From Codonopsis lanceolata (Eukaryota; Streptophyta; Magnoliopsida; Asterales; Campanulaceae), in the NCBI GenBank assembly GCA_013146195.2, contig CM028378.1, forward strand, positions 77,157,254 through 77,221,253: DNA of 64,000 nt. Direction: 5' to 3'. The translations under genes were made by a program, and so were the position numbers. Shown here in pieces: positions 11,545-23,000 of this stretch (positions are counted from its first letter, which is position 1; each line of letters begins with the position of its first letter). Below the pieces are notes generated by a model. It saw only the letters and a list, made by a program, of their open reading frames with translations. It was not told the origin of the DNA and ran no database searches.

Positions 11545-12560
11545 CTCAAATCCTTTGGTGAATCAAGACCAAACTTCTTGATTAGTTCCTTTGCATATTT
11601 GGTTTGGTGATGAAGATTCGTCGGAAGTCTGTTGAATCTGCGGTCCTAGAAAGTAGGTAAGTTCACCCATCATGCTCATCTCGAACTTGCTTTGCATCAG
11701 CTTCTCGAATCTTTTATATAGGCTTTGGTTAGTTGATCTAAAGATGATATCGTCCACATAGATTTGTACCAGAAGAGAATGACCTTTGTGCTTGAGGATG
11801 AATAAGGTAGTGTCTATCCTTCCTCTCACGAATCCTTGTTCTATTAAGAACTTGGATAGAGTTTCATACCAAGCTCGGGAGCTTGCTTTGAGCCACCATA
11901 GAGAGCTTTCTTGAGTCGGTAGACATGATCCGGTTGTCTTGAATGACAAATCACGGAGGTCGTTCCACATATACGTTTTCTTGAAGATCACCATTTAGAA
12001 AGGCACTCTTTACATCCATCTGATACACTTTGAAGTCCATGAACGAGGCATAAGCTAAGAAGAGTCTGATTGCCTCTAATCTAGCAACAGGAGCAAATGT
12101 TTCATCGAAGTCAATTCCTTCTTCCTATCGGTAACCTTGAGCAACCAGTCTAGCTTTATTTACGGTGACATTTCCATCTTCATCTCTTTTGTTTCGAAAA
12201 CCCATTTGGTGCCGATATTTGGGATGATCGATCGGCCTTTGAACTAAGCTCCACACCTTGCATCTTTCAAAGCTGGTTCAACTCTTCTTGCATAGCTTCA
12301 ATCCGGTTATGATCTTGATAGCTTCATCAATCTTCTTTGGCTCGAGTTCGAATCACGAATGCATATGCAAACATAGTCTCTTCTCGAACTTTATTTCTCG
12401 TCGAACTCTGTGTTGAGATCACCAATGATTTGAGAATAGGATGATCTCTTGTTTCAATAATGGTTGGAGGAAGATCACTTCTGGTGGGTTCTTCCCTTAA
12501 GAATTCCGGAGTAGGTTGAGAAGGAGATTCACCAAAATCTGATTCAAAAGAGATAGGATC
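11545..12560 (-). pseudogene. Copia pol: reverse transcriptase
   Basis: Read on the minus strand in broken frames. Recognisable pieces are RLKKALYG-like sequence in a second frame, RAWYETLSKFLIEQGF, DTTLFI, the catalytic box YVDDI (near 11750) and GELTYFLG. Frameshifts every 50-150 bp break the domain. The YVDD dyad is present but the rest cannot fold into an active enzyme. Confidence 0.75.
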
Positions 12561-13484
12561 TTCAAAACCTTCATTTTAAGTGAACAAGAAGGATGAGTGA
12601 TCGTAAAGGTGCTTGGGGTAAACAGAAGAGATGGGTTACGGGTCAACAAAGAGTTGGGCCGGTACCGGCAGTTCAGTCTGCCGGTGAAGGGTTAGCGATG
12701 CTTGGAGAGTGCTGCGGGCCGTTTTCGATGAGAGTGGAAGTAGATGCTGTATTTGTACTGTCTCATCATTATCGGAATCATTAGCAACATTCGAGCCTTT
12801 CTAGGCTCTAACAAGTCATATTCATCAAAAGAAACATGAACTGATTCTAAAATTTTTAAATGAGTTTTCTTGAAAATGCGAAATGCTTTTGAATGTTTGG
12901 AATACCCAAAAAAATTCCTTCGTCGATTTTGCATCAAATTTTACTCTATATTCTTTTCCATTATGAAGAATAAAACATTTACTGTACCGAAGATTTTAAG
13001 AAATCCTATGTTGGGGGCTCTTCCTCTCCATATTTCATATGGAGTTTTGTTATGAAACTTGTTTACCAGGGATCTGTTTTGAGTAAAACATGCAGAGTTG
13101 ACAGCTTCTGCCCAGAAGTACTTTGGAAGTTTAGCTTACGCGGCATTGTTCTTCTTGCTTCGATCGGTGTTACGTTCTTCCGTTCAGCTACACCATTTTG
13201 TTGAGAATGCAGAAGCGAGAGAAGTTGTGGCCGATCCGTGGTCATCGGTACACTACATTGTTCTTGAATTGGTGCCATTGTCCGATCTTATGTCACTAAT
13301 GTCTTCAAGCTTTTGAGTTTGAAGTCTTACGAAAGAAGCGTGACTAGATCATACGTCTCATCTTTTGATGTCATTGTTTCAATCCAGGTGAATCTAGAGT
13401 AGTCGTCAACTACTACAAGTGTATACTTGTCTCGAAATCTTGTAGTGATTGGTCCAAAGAGATCCATATGCGAAGTTGAAGAGG
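12561..13484 (-). pseudogene. Copia pol: integrase core remnant
   Basis: On the minus strand, DKYTLVVVDDYSRFTWI (near 13400) and NGVAERKN (near 13180) mark the rve core around the second and third catalytic acidic positions, followed by the copia-specific C-terminal region with VHVSFDEYDLL near 12825. Intervening residues are lost by deletion and frameshift. 12561-12790 is poorly conserved linker. Confidence 0.7.
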
Positions 13485-14072
13485 TCTGTTTGTTGACAAG
13501 GCAGACTTTCTTTTGAAGTTAGACTTGGAAAGTTTTCCTAGTTGACAAGCTTTACAACCTCTGTCATGGTCGGCAGACACCGTAGGTAGACCTTTGACAA
13601 GCCCATCTTTTGAGAGCTTGGAGAGGTGCTTGAAGTTGAAGTGGTCGAGGCGCTTGTGCCATAGCCAATTGTTGTCACGAGCGTTGTTAGCTACTAGGCA
13701 AGGCTTGAGAATCTCCCTAGAAGATTTAAGTCCACGACATAGACGTTTCCTTGTCTATTGCCGGTCGATATTGTAGAGCGAGGATTCACTGTCTTTGATG
13801 GGGCACTGGTTGGAGTTGAATTGGCATAGTAATCCTTTGTCGCAGAATTGGGATATGCTCAGAAGGTTGTGCTTTAAGCCACTCACTAGAGAAACTTTGT
13901 TGATGGAGAGACTTCCTCTAGTGATTGAGCCATATCCAATTGTCTTTCCTCTTGCATTGTCTCCGAAAATAACAGTGGGTCCTTTGGCTTGGCTATATCG
14001 TAAGAAGACTTGTTTCATGTCATGTGTCTTGACCAGCCACTGTCCAGGTACCAGATGTCTTTGTTTTCGATT
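13485..14072 (-). pseudogene. Copia protease and GAG-pre-integrase
   Basis: The minus strand shows WYLDSGWSRHMT near 14040, with the DSG protease motif, then after a small frameshift TVIFGDNARGKTIGYGSI and LVSGLKHNLLSISQ, conserved around the copia protease. GAG-pre-integrase follows near 13640 with WHKRLDHF...CKACQLGK, including the zinc-binding histidines and cysteines. Frames change at about 14020 and 13755. Confidence 0.75.
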
Positions 14073-15247
14073 CTATAGCCATGAAGCAATCCGAAAAAAA
14101 TTAAAGCAACAAGGTCCCTTTATTTTCTTTTGGGTCCTAAGGATTAGCAACCTTTGGAACCCATACACGACCTTGAGAGAACTAGGTCTCTCAGATCTTG
14201 GAGTGAACCTTAGCAGGCATTCTGGGGCCAGATGGCCTAGGCAATTGCAAGAATGACATAAGTGGAAATTCCATATAGAACTGTTAGTGACCTTAACTGA
14301 AGAGTGATTATGATCATCCTTTTTCTTGACATCCATTCTTGGTTCAGCTTGCTTGTTGATGGTAGACTTAATTGGTTTCTTTTGAATCTTCCTATGTAGG
14401 TTATCACTAGACTTAGCTTTAGCTTGTCTGTTGATTACCCTTTTTGGAGGATTAGGAAGAATACCTTTAAGTTTACTTTCAATAGGTGTAGGAGCCTTGC
14501 CTGTTCCATAGACAAACTTGATAGTTACCGGTAGAGGTTTAGTAGGTCTACCGCCAGCAGACTTTGCCTTAGCAGAGTTGTTGCCGGCAGACTTCACTTT
14601 CTCTACCGTTACCTTTTCAGGTTTCTCATTTGAATCAGTCATCTTGGCTTTTCCTTTCTGAACTTTTGGGTAAACATAGGGAACACTTGAATAGCCAAGG
14701 CCTTGTTTCCCTTTATTTCCAAATGTTTGTTTAGAGAAAGATATATCATTAGCAGTCTCGGAGGATTCACCTTTCTCTGTGACAGATGAGAATGTCATAC
14801 TGGGCTCATCTGAATATCCTATGCCAGATTTATCATTACTAGATTTTTGGCTTGAAAGGATTTCTTCAAAGGCATCCTTGGAGCTGTTCCAGGAGTCAAT
14901 TGTCTTTTGCAAGGCAATTTTCTCTAGGTCAAGTCCTTTGATGTGCTCAGATAGACATTCAATTTTGTCACAAAGGAATTTGTTTTCTTCCTTCAGCTTG
15001 ATACTTTCTTGTTGACAACTATTGAGAGTTTGAATCTCAACTGCCATCATAGATTTCTCAGTAGTAAGTTTCTCACAGTTCTTTGCAAGTTTAACATAGG
15101 CTACTCTAAAGGAATTAAATTCTTCAAGCATATCTTGATTATCCTTGAGAAGTTCTTCCTTACTGAAGCTGTCACTGTTGGTTTCACTTTTATCCAAAGG
15201 ATTAGGTGAAACATCGACTTTATTTTCAGAGTCATAGGTAGGACCTT
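14073..15247 (-). CDS. Copia gag C-terminal part (coiled coil, zinc knuckle)
   Basis: An open frame of 374 codons from 15197 to 14073, opening just inside the sequence that follows the LINE poly(A). Residues about 10-110 are coiled-coil-like (KLTTEK, IKLKEEN, IECLSEHIKGL). The middle is basic and rich in K/S/P. A knuckle CHSCNCLGHLAPEC (C-x2-C-x4-H-x4-C) lies near residue 325. This is the 3' portion of the gag opened by the LINE insertion, so its own ATG is probably not a natural start. The last 40 codons or so run into the protease region in the wrong frame. Confidence 0.6.
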
Positions 15248-17090
15248 TTTTTTTTTTTTTTTTTTTTATAAAAGCTAGATTTTATAAAAGGGAGAAAAAG
15301 GAAAACAAGCTAAAGGGGGACAACCAACCTTACCCTTAAGAGGGGGGGCAAAGGAGCCTTACCTTGGAGAAAGAAACATAAAATATTAAACCTAGATAAA
15401 GCAAAGAAAGAAAACTAATAATTACGATAACGACTCTTCGTACGACGCTTCGACCTTCTGAGATTTGGAGGGTCAAGGTCAAGGGCTTCAAATTGGGCGT
15501 GATCGTTATCAGAATCTTCATCTTCGATAGTTTGCGAATGACAAATTTATTAGGGGAGGCCGAATTGTTCGCATAGTGGCTTAACGTATTTTATACCGTG
15601 ACTAAAAGGGAGGGAGTTGGGGCTCGGGTTGGAAGAAAGATTTTTATGACTATGAGATGGAGAAATAACATCATTAATGACTTTCAACAAAGGCATCAAT
15701 ATCGGGCTGCGGTGAAGTTCCATCCGTCTGCCGAACACAATTGCTAGATGGGGCCGATTAAGAGCCTCAATATTGGAATTGTCCGATAAGTTGCCCTCTT
15801 CATCAATAGTTTCCAGAACCGCAAACCGATTAGGGGATAGGGAAGGCTCAGAAGGCTTGGGTAGAGCATTAACCGTTTCATTAACAACTGAAGAATTATC
15901 ATGGTCTGTATCATTAAGAACAGCAAAAGAATTAGAAATAGGAAGAGGGTCTGAGGTCTCTTGAGTAGCTGGATCCAAGGAAGGATGAGAATCAACAGTT
16001 GTCTTTTCGATCGAATGGTTTGCTCGTGCTTCATCAGAGGGAGATTTATCCTGAACCATTGGCTCCAACAAAGGGTCCGAAGAGGCAGAAGGAGAAGGGC
16101 TAACGTTGATGCCAGAATTAGGATTTGATTCCTGATTATCTGCTGAAGTGTTAGGGCTAGGGTTTGAGTTAGGGTTAGGGTTTGAATTAGGGTTTGGCTC
16201 AGCAACTGTAGTAGGGTTTGCATGGGGCGGCTGAGAAGTCTCAGCATTAGCTTCTGAAGGCTTAGATGGTTTGGGTGTCCAAATCGCTTTGGTTGAAGGC
16301 GCAGGTATGGTATTGTCTTTAGTGACGGAATCTGGCTTTGCAGAGTTCTTGGCCTGATCATTGCCAGAAGATTGATGTTGGGTTTTGCAATTCATATCCT
16401 CATGACCTTGCCTGTGACATAGAGAACAGTATTGAGGAAGTTTATCCAAAAAACATGTTGCCAAAGCCATCTTTTTCGAACCGCAATCAATCCGCATTCG
16501 TTTTGGGAGAGGCTTCGTTAGGTCTATCTCGATACAAACCCTAGCAACACTAGGGCGAGAAAGATTAGCCGTAGGATTATCAAGAATGAGGGGCTTTCCA
16601 ATGAGGCTAGCAATAGATAAGAGAGCTTGTTTGTGAAACAAGTAGATCGGGAGACCTAGGAAATCAAACCAAACTGGGACTATCGGGCTCTCCACCTCCG
16701 GACGAAAATCAGGTGTCCATTTAAACACTCGCATGGGATATGGACCCAAGTACCATTGATCTTTGATCCAAAGACGTTGGAAATCATTCTCATGATGAGC
16801 TTGAATAAGTATGTGTTTAGCATCTAAGTGGCCTATGGTGACATCGGCTTTAAGGCCAAGGGTTAGAAAGTTTTTCCGAAGAGTTTCCATGGATGGCCTA
16901 CCATGAGAGAATTTGCCGACAAGGGTGTGATGGAATGGCTTGGCAAGCAGGCTAATCAAATCCGAATTGAGTTTTAGGCAAGGTTCACCCTTGAAGGTAG
17001 ATGTGGGAATGAGAGGAACAGGTGATGGCGCTTGACCAGAAACGACAGAGGCAAAGGATTGCTTATGAGAGGATTGCTCACAATCATCCT
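15248..17090 (-). mobile_element. Internally deleted LINE inside copia gag
   Basis: The minus strand begins near 17090-17050 inside LINE ORF1 (FASVV..., aligning with SFVQVL of the second LINE at about 53530), runs through DUF4283 and a zinc knuckle to a stop at 15550, then a 3' UTR (GGTAAGGCTCC...GTCCCCC) closely like the 3' end at 55980-56040, and a poly(A) (T-run 15248-15268). All of ORF2 (endonuclease and reverse transcriptase) is missing, so it is non-autonomous. No clear target duplication was found. Confidence 0.7.
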
Positions 17091-18168
17091 CCTCCTCTTC
17101 TGAATCAATTTCAAACCATGTAGCAACCTGTTTGTCTTCTATGTCTTCAGCCAACATACCCTTTTGTTTTTGAAATTTTCTATAAGTAGGTTTTTGGTAT
17201 GCTTCAAATTTTGGCTTTGGACATTTGGAGGCAAAATGACTAGGTTTTCTACAATTGTAACACACAAGCTCTTCTTTAGATGAGCTTTCACCAGTCTTTC
17301 TAAACGGTTGTTGGTGTGTGTTCTTCCTTCCATATTTTGCAAATTTTTGAAAACGTTTTACAAACATAACAAATTGTTCGTCTGATAGGAAATCATTTTC
17401 ACAGGAGGAAGTGGAAGGTTTGTTTTCAATAGTGGTTTCTTCTTGGACCATGGCTGGCAAGGACACAGTTCTGAACTGTTTGTCTTGCTCTAGAGCTTGA
17501 TTTACTTCAAGCTCATAAACCTTCAAACTTGCGTAGAGACTACGGAGAGTCATCTCGTTTAAGTTTTTGGATTCTTTCATAGCCGTGGTCTTAGCATGCC
17601 ATAAGCTACCTAGAGAGCCTAGAAACCTCATGTTCATTTCCTTTTTGTCATAAGTTTTACCAAGAGAAAAGCAGCTATTTATTACCTCACTGAAGCGATC
17701 GTATGCTTGTCTCAAGGTTTCCTTTGGATCCTTTTTGAAGGAATCAAACTGTTGGATGTATGTGTACTTTCTGTTATCCCTTGTGTCTTGGTCTCCTTCC
17801 AAGTATTCCACAAGAGCTTCCCACATCTCTTTTGCAGTTGTACATCGAATCACTTGCTGGTATGTGCTTGTGTCTAGAAAGCTGGTGATTATATTGATTG
17901 CTTTACTGTCAAGCTCAACCAGTTTGCTGTCGTCCTCTGTCCATTCTGATTCTTCTTTGGGAACTTTTGCAGGATTCCCAGCGATGGAGGCTAGAAGGTT
18001 GGGCTTCATTGGTACATGTTGACCTGTAGTAACGCACTTCCATAACCTGTTGTCAATGGAGTTCATAAATCGCATTACTTTATCCTGCCATACATCAAAT
18101 GACCTTCGTCCCAATATTGGGACGTGGTTAGCATTAGATGTAGGCAGCATGTAGTGTGTTTGTGCCAT
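15550..18168 (-). CDS. Chimeric ORF: copia gag fused in frame to LINE ORF1
   Basis: A stop-free frame of 872 codons. Residues 1 to about 360 are copia gag: start MAQTHYMLPTSNANHVP, a UBN2-type gag domain (WEALVEYLEGD, LRQAYDRFSEVINS, GKTYDKKEM) and a CCHC knuckle CYNCRKPSHFASKC. From about residue 370 the frame continues as LINE ORF1: KGEPCLKLN, PFHHTLVGKFSHGRPSME, the DUF4283 domain with IKDQWYLGPYPMRVFKWTPD, and a second CCHC CSLCHRQGHEDMNC. The tail is rich in N/P/S with SPNRFAVLE near the end. The fusion results from LINE insertion; two RNA-binding knuckles of different origin now share one polypeptide. Whether it is expressed is unknown. Confidence 0.7.
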   Translation of the reverse strand: MAQTHYMLPTSNANHVPILGRRSFDVWQDKVMRFMNSIDNRLWKCVTTGQHVPMKPNLLASIAGNPAKVPKEESEWTEDDSKLVELDSKAINIITSFLDTSTYQQVIRCTTAKEMWEALVEYLEGDQDTRDNRKYTYIQQFDSFKKDPKETLRQAYDRFSEVINSCFSLGKTYDKKEMNMRFLGSLGSLWHAKTTAMKESKNLNEMTLRSLYASLKVYELEVNQALEQDKQFRTVSLPAMVQEETTIENKPSTSSCENDFLSDEQFVMFVKRFQKFAKYGRKNTHQQPFRKTGESSSKEELVCYNCRKPSHFASKCPKPKFEAYQKPTYRKFQKQKGMLAEDIEDKQVATWFEIDSEEEEDDCEQSSHKQSFASVVSGQAPSPVPLIPTSTFKGEPCLKLNSDLISLLAKPFHHTLVGKFSHGRPSMETLRKNFLTLGLKADVTIGHLDAKHILIQAHHENDFQRLWIKDQWYLGPYPMRVFKWTPDFRPEVESPIVPVWFDFLGLPIYLFHKQALLSIASLIGKPLILDNPTANLSRPSVARVCIEIDLTKPLPKRMRIDCGSKKMALATCFLDKLPQYCSLCHRQGHEDMNCKTQHQSSGNDQAKNSAKPDSVTKDNTIPAPSTKAIWTPKPSKPSEANAETSQPPHANPTTVAEPNPNSNPNPNSNPSPNTSADNQESNPNSGINVSPSPSASSDPLLEPMVQDKSPSDEARANHSIEKTTVDSHPSLDPATQETSDPLPISNSFAVLNDTDHDNSSVVNETVNALPKPSEPSLSPNRFAVLETIDEEGNLSDNSNIEALNRPHLAIVFGRRMELHRSPILMPLLKVINDVISPSHSHKNLSSNPSPNSLPFSHGIKYVKPLCEQFGLP

Positions 18169-18222
18169 TTGATCGTATCTCTCAAGAGTTTAATCTCGGA
18201 AAAACATGTTTTCAAAGAGTAA

Positions 18223-18235
18223 GGCTTTGATACCA
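18223..18235 (-). other. Copia primer-binding site (tRNA-iMet type)
   Basis: The minus strand reads TGGTATCAAAGCC, a one-mismatch version of the common plant copia site TGGTATCAGAGC, two bases inside the LTR that starts TGTGGGTCCC on the plus strand. Confidence 0.8.
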
Positions 18236-18237
18236 AT

Positions 18238-19190
18238 TGTGGGTCCCAACGGGCACAATAATAAGCTAGAAAGGGGGGGTTGAATAGCTTATTGTACTCT
18301 TAAAAACTTTTGTATAAGTTCTTTGAAAGATACTTACAATCTATTGAAAAGATTGAAGTAGCGGAAGACTTTCAAAGTAGCTGTTTCAAGTCCGCCGATA
18401 AGGACTACCGGTAGACCTTTTACAGGTTACTTAAGTTCTGCTGTTTAAAGGATAAAGATAACTAAAGTAATAAACAGTTCAAACAGAGACAAACAGTAAA
18501 GAAATAACACAAGTAATTTTGGGATGGTTCACACTATAAAGAGTGCTACGCCCACCACCAAGGCAATAACCTTGATTTAAATAGTGCACTATGTTTTCCA
18601 CTAGATCTATTACAAAGAATATTCCTAATGGATCGTGGTACAAAATATTGACTTGTGTTTGTCTAAGGAATTAAATATCTGTATAAACAAGATATTTAAT
18701 TCGTGCAGAAGTATAGTTAGTGAATGAATAACAACAAGAAGTAGAGAAATAAATGTTGATGCACGACTTCTTGTTGTTGACGAGGACTTCTAGATCTGTT
18801 GAGGATCTCTTGAATGCACTGAGTTGTAAGACTTAGAGTTGTAGAGTTTCAGAGCAATTCTTCAAGTGTTCGATCGATTCTATACTTCGTTGTTTTTCTA
18901 GTCTTTAATGGCAGCATTTATAGCAGGTGCACTCAAAAAGATCCGTTGGAGAAGATGAAGACTATAACAGCTCTGTTTGGTAAAATGCATTAAATGCATG
19001 GGGCTGTCACTCAGAAAATTCGTAAGCTTTGAGCAGGTCTTCTAGTGAAGCTTGTGAAGAGGTCTTCCGCTGAACCTGTAAAGTCCTATTAAAACCTATA
19101 CTTGGCAAAATTCTATACACAGTTGCCACGCTAATCGATACGCAGTCCGATTAGCCACTGAAGTATAAAACTAGGGTAATGAAGTGAACA
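18238..19190 (-). repeat. Copia 5' LTR
   Basis: Starts TGTGGGTCCC next to the PBS and matches the other LTR from 18298 to 19020. The outer end is not fixed because the partner LTR is cut; plausible CA ends are at 19157 and 19190. Confidence 0.7.
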
Positions 19191-19281
19191 GATATAAATC
19201 TAACATAAGAATCAACAACCCCTTCAAAATTCCCACTGATATCTAACCCAAAAATCTCTCTTCCCCTCCATTTTCGTATAT

Positions 19282-19378
19282 TCCCTCCCACTCCCACTCC
19301 CACCCCCACCCCCACCCCCACCCCCGTAAACATACTCATACCACCGATATCTTTCTCTCTCTCTCTCTCTCTCTCTCT
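19282..19378. repeat. Low-complexity CCCACT/CCCCCA and CT repeats
   Basis: A short C-rich minisatellite (19285-19325) followed by a CT dinucleotide run (about 19352-19378). ORFs rich in GVGVG and RERER on the minus strand are artefacts of these repeats. Confidence 0.9.
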
Positions 19379-19427
19379 TTGTGTACACGTATCCTGTATG
19401 TATTGTGTGGTTGTGTACAATATACAT

Positions 19428-20003
19428 GTACATGATCAAAACCTCTCTCACTTTAATTGTAATTCCTATTAACAATAAATAGTATATTGTATCTGATAAG
19501 GTTTCCTTATCATTTTGCATTACAGATTCATTGTATAGATAGCCTTAGTTTAATTAGGTGACTGTAAGTATTCAATGTATTAGTGTATCTTAGGGGTAAA
19601 AACCATGTATATATGTTAGTACTCAGTATGGAATAAATGGTGAAATAAAGTTCTTTCATTCCTTCTCCTCCTACATTTCCTTTTGTCTTATAATTCCTTA
19701 TGAGAGTACGGCCCTTTTCCCCAACTACACGTACATGATCAAAACCTCTCTCACTCTAATTGTAATTCATGTTAACAATACATAGTATATTGTATCTAAT
19801 AAGGTTTCCTTATCATTTTGCATTACAGATTCATTGTATAGATAGCCTTAGTTTGATTAGGTAACTGTATGTATTCAATGTATTAGTGTATCTTAGGGGT
19901 AAAAATCATGTATATATGTTAGTACTCAGTATGGAATAAATGGTGAAATAAAGTTCTTTCATTGCTTCTCCTCCTACATTTCCTTTTGTCTTATAATTCC
20001 TTA
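19428..20003. repeat. 303-bp tandem duplication, LTR-like, upstream of IPT
   Basis: Copy A (19428-19730) and copy B (from 19731) both start GTACATGATCAAAACCTC and contain GGAATAAATGGTGAAATAAAG, TCTCCTCCTACATTTCC and ATAATTCCTTA. Copy A continues with TGAGAGTACGGCCC to CCCAACTAC. Copy B stops at 20003 where a Helitron begins; its tail resumes at 24106-24133. The ATAAAG...CTCCTACA part resembles the end of a small copia LTR. Confidence 0.85.
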
Positions 20004-23000
20004 CTAGTGAAGCACCCGTGCGTTGCACGATTTGTTCACGGGTGTAAATTTATATACTAGATTAAAATTGAGTAATAGATAATTAAAAACTTTAATATGA
20101 ATAAAATAAACAAAAAATAATAAACAGTAAAATTAAAGATAGAGAATCAAATAAATTTGAAAAGGTTATTATAAATTTTAGAATATTTATTTATATACAA
20201 CATTTGTTGTTGAATATGTACGACTATTACAACTATCACTATCACGTAACAAAGTTCGAATATCCTTAGGATTAGTAACTCTAGGTAGAGCGTGATACAA
20301 CATGTCATGACTAAAAACTTTTTTTCAAATGAAGTCCTACGTTAGACAATGACTATCCATAACTTTTATTTATAGACATTGCGTAAGATACAATCAGTGG
20401 AAACTGTGTTTTCTGGAATTTGAATAAAACTCTATGATCAGATGGTGTCACTAACATTTTTGAAATCAAAACATTAATATCAAAATGGCTCTTTGAAAGA
20501 ACTTGACTTTCTAAAATATGGTTTCTCATAAATGATAGTATTCTGGAAGTATATATATGTTTATTATCATATGTTCATATCATAGTTAACCATTATAATT
20601 TGAAACAACTTGACATTCTAAAATATGGTTTCAACGATCTTGTGTCATTATTTAATAAATAATTGATATAATCTATCGTTTATATATAATTATGTTGTAT
20701 CTGTATTAATTTTCTATAACGATAGAAAATTATATACTTAAATAAAGTTTAATAATATAAAAATTAAGAACTTTAATATGAACAAAATAAAAAAAATTAA
20801 AGATAGTAAATCACATATATTTTAAAATATTATTATAAACTTTAGAATATTTCTTAATACACAACATTTGTCGTTGAACATGTACAACTATTACTAATAT
20901 CACTATCTCATAACAAAATTCGAAAACGTTTAGGATTAGTAACCCTACACAAAACGACATACAAATTGGTCATGACTAAAAGAATAATTTTTTTAAAAGA
21001 AGTTCTACATTAGACAATGACTGATGAAAACTCTTATTTCTAGACATTGTTTAAGACACCATCATCGAACTATCCTCCCTAGAATTTGAATGAAATTCTA
21101 GTATCAGAAGATAGCAGTGACATTCCTGGAATCAAAATGATGCCACCAGAATTGTCATTTGAAAGAACTAGACCTTCTAAAGCATGGTTTCATAGTTTGG
21201 TTTCAATTTCTCGTGTCATTGCATTACTCAAGGTAATAATCAATCTTTGTAATGATTAGTCTTGTTCCACTGCACAACCCTGCAATATGGGTAATGTATT
21301 TTCAATAACGTGTTGCCCAAACTTTAGTGTATTAATGTTAATCAACCATCATGTATTTTTTTCTTTATTTTTATAATAAAATTAAAATCAAATGATGTAA
21401 TTTAAGTGGTTGAAAATGAATTATTTAATTTTGATCAAATGATATTTTGGCTATTAATTGAAGTAATCTGTTTTTTTTTTAATTTTAGTTTTTCGTATTC
21501 GTATTGATTGAATATAATTTTCATATATTGCAATAGATATTTCTTATCAACTGGATAATGAATAGTGGCCTAAATCTATGAACATGCAAATAAAAAGGGC
21601 CAACAAAAAATGGTCAAATAATTTGATGAGAGAAATTCGGTCTCGTTCCTTTTTTTTTTTTTTGTAATCAGAAAAAGTTATTTTATACATTGCGATGCAA
21701 GATTTTGTGCATCGTAATGAACAAAATAAAGCACTTTCATGCATTGCGATGCAAGAAGTGACTTTTCTTGATTGAAAAAAAGAAGAGTAGAGCTGTTAAA
21801 AAAATTGTAGAGGGAACTGGTCTACAATTTTCCCCAATTCAAAACTAATAAAAATTTCAATCCGACCCAAATTAAGTAACCCTAAGCAAATAGGTCGTGT
21901 ACATTCAAACATACATTAGCCAAATATAAATACTCAAACACAAATTCTACCCTATTACATTTGTTGTCTAAAACACAAAACTCAAACAAATTTTCTCATT
22001 TGTTTGTTTAACAGTTCATTTTGGATGACCCTCTGTTTCAAATTGTGTTCCAAAAAAACACTTAGGATCTATTTCCCCAAATTCTTCAACGCCTTCTAAG
22101 ATCTCATAGAAAAAGGAAAGAGTACGTTAAGAAATTATGTTTGACTTTCCATTCAAATAATACTTCAACTGTTCTTCAATTTTGTTTTGTAAACATGGTT
22201 TTCCAATGTTTTTTGCCTTAGGAAAAGAAAATGACTATTAGAAGTCAAAATTTATTGAATGACACTAATTTCAGCCAATGTAGTTGTTTTTTTTTTAACA
22301 TATATGTTGCAGATATAAACATAACAAAGTTATATATTTAAGATTTGTTAGATTTTATAATTTATTTTCTTATTATTTTAAGAAATTAATATTATATTTG
22401 GAATATTTCAATTATCTCAATGTTTAGAAATTTTTAAACTTTTTTGAAAATAGAGTTTAATAATTATATATTTTAACTTAGAAAAATTATAGTTTAAAAT
22501 ATATAAACCATTTTTCTTTCTCCAAGATCTTACCAACTATGAAGTGTTTTTTTATCTACTTGTTTCATATCTAAAAATAACAAACCTATATATCCTGAAT
22601 ATGGATTTATTATTTAAAAAATCCTTACAATTTTATTTAGGAAAATTTAGAGAATATAATATTCAATTATGAATATGTGAAGCATTTCATTGTTTATGTT
22701 TTCTTTAAATCATTAGAAAACTGGAAATTTCTTCTAATAAATAAATTTATGCATGCAATGTCTATATATTTGTAAAAAAAAAAAAGAAGATACTATAACT
22801 TATACATATAAATTTTTAGATCCAAAAATCTAACGATAATTTTTTAGAATAAAAATGGTTTAAAATATATAAACATTTTTTCATTGTCCAAGTTTTTAAT
22901 ACATTATTGTCATGCTTTCGCTTTTTGTCCGCTTCAATAAAATTGTCATGTATGTTTATTTTCTTATTAAGACAACATTATTTTGTCTATTAGCCATATA

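Larger units (their letters stand above)
2622..19190 (-). mobile_element. Ty1-copia retrotransposon, interrupted twice
   Basis: The order on the minus strand is 5' LTR (18238-19190), PBS, gag, protease, integrase, reverse transcriptase and RNase H (down to 10824), which is copia order. The 3' LTR (2622-3352) matches the 5' LTR closely but is separated from RNase H by about 7.4 kb of unrelated DNA (3353 to roughly 10720). A LINE lies inside gag (15248 to about 17090). gag is largely open but pol carries many frameshifts and small deletions, so the copy is inactive. The few LTR differences point to a fairly young insertion. The gag style and the extra coiled-coil region suggest a SIRE-like lineage; that is inference. 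Confidence 0.75.

Noticed and set aside
15744..16361. 205-aa L/Q-rich minus-strand ORF
   Set aside because: Alternate frame of the low-complexity N/P/S tail of LINE ORF1.
19151..19520. GVGVG/RERER-rich ORFs
   Set aside because: Translation of minisatellite and CT repeats.
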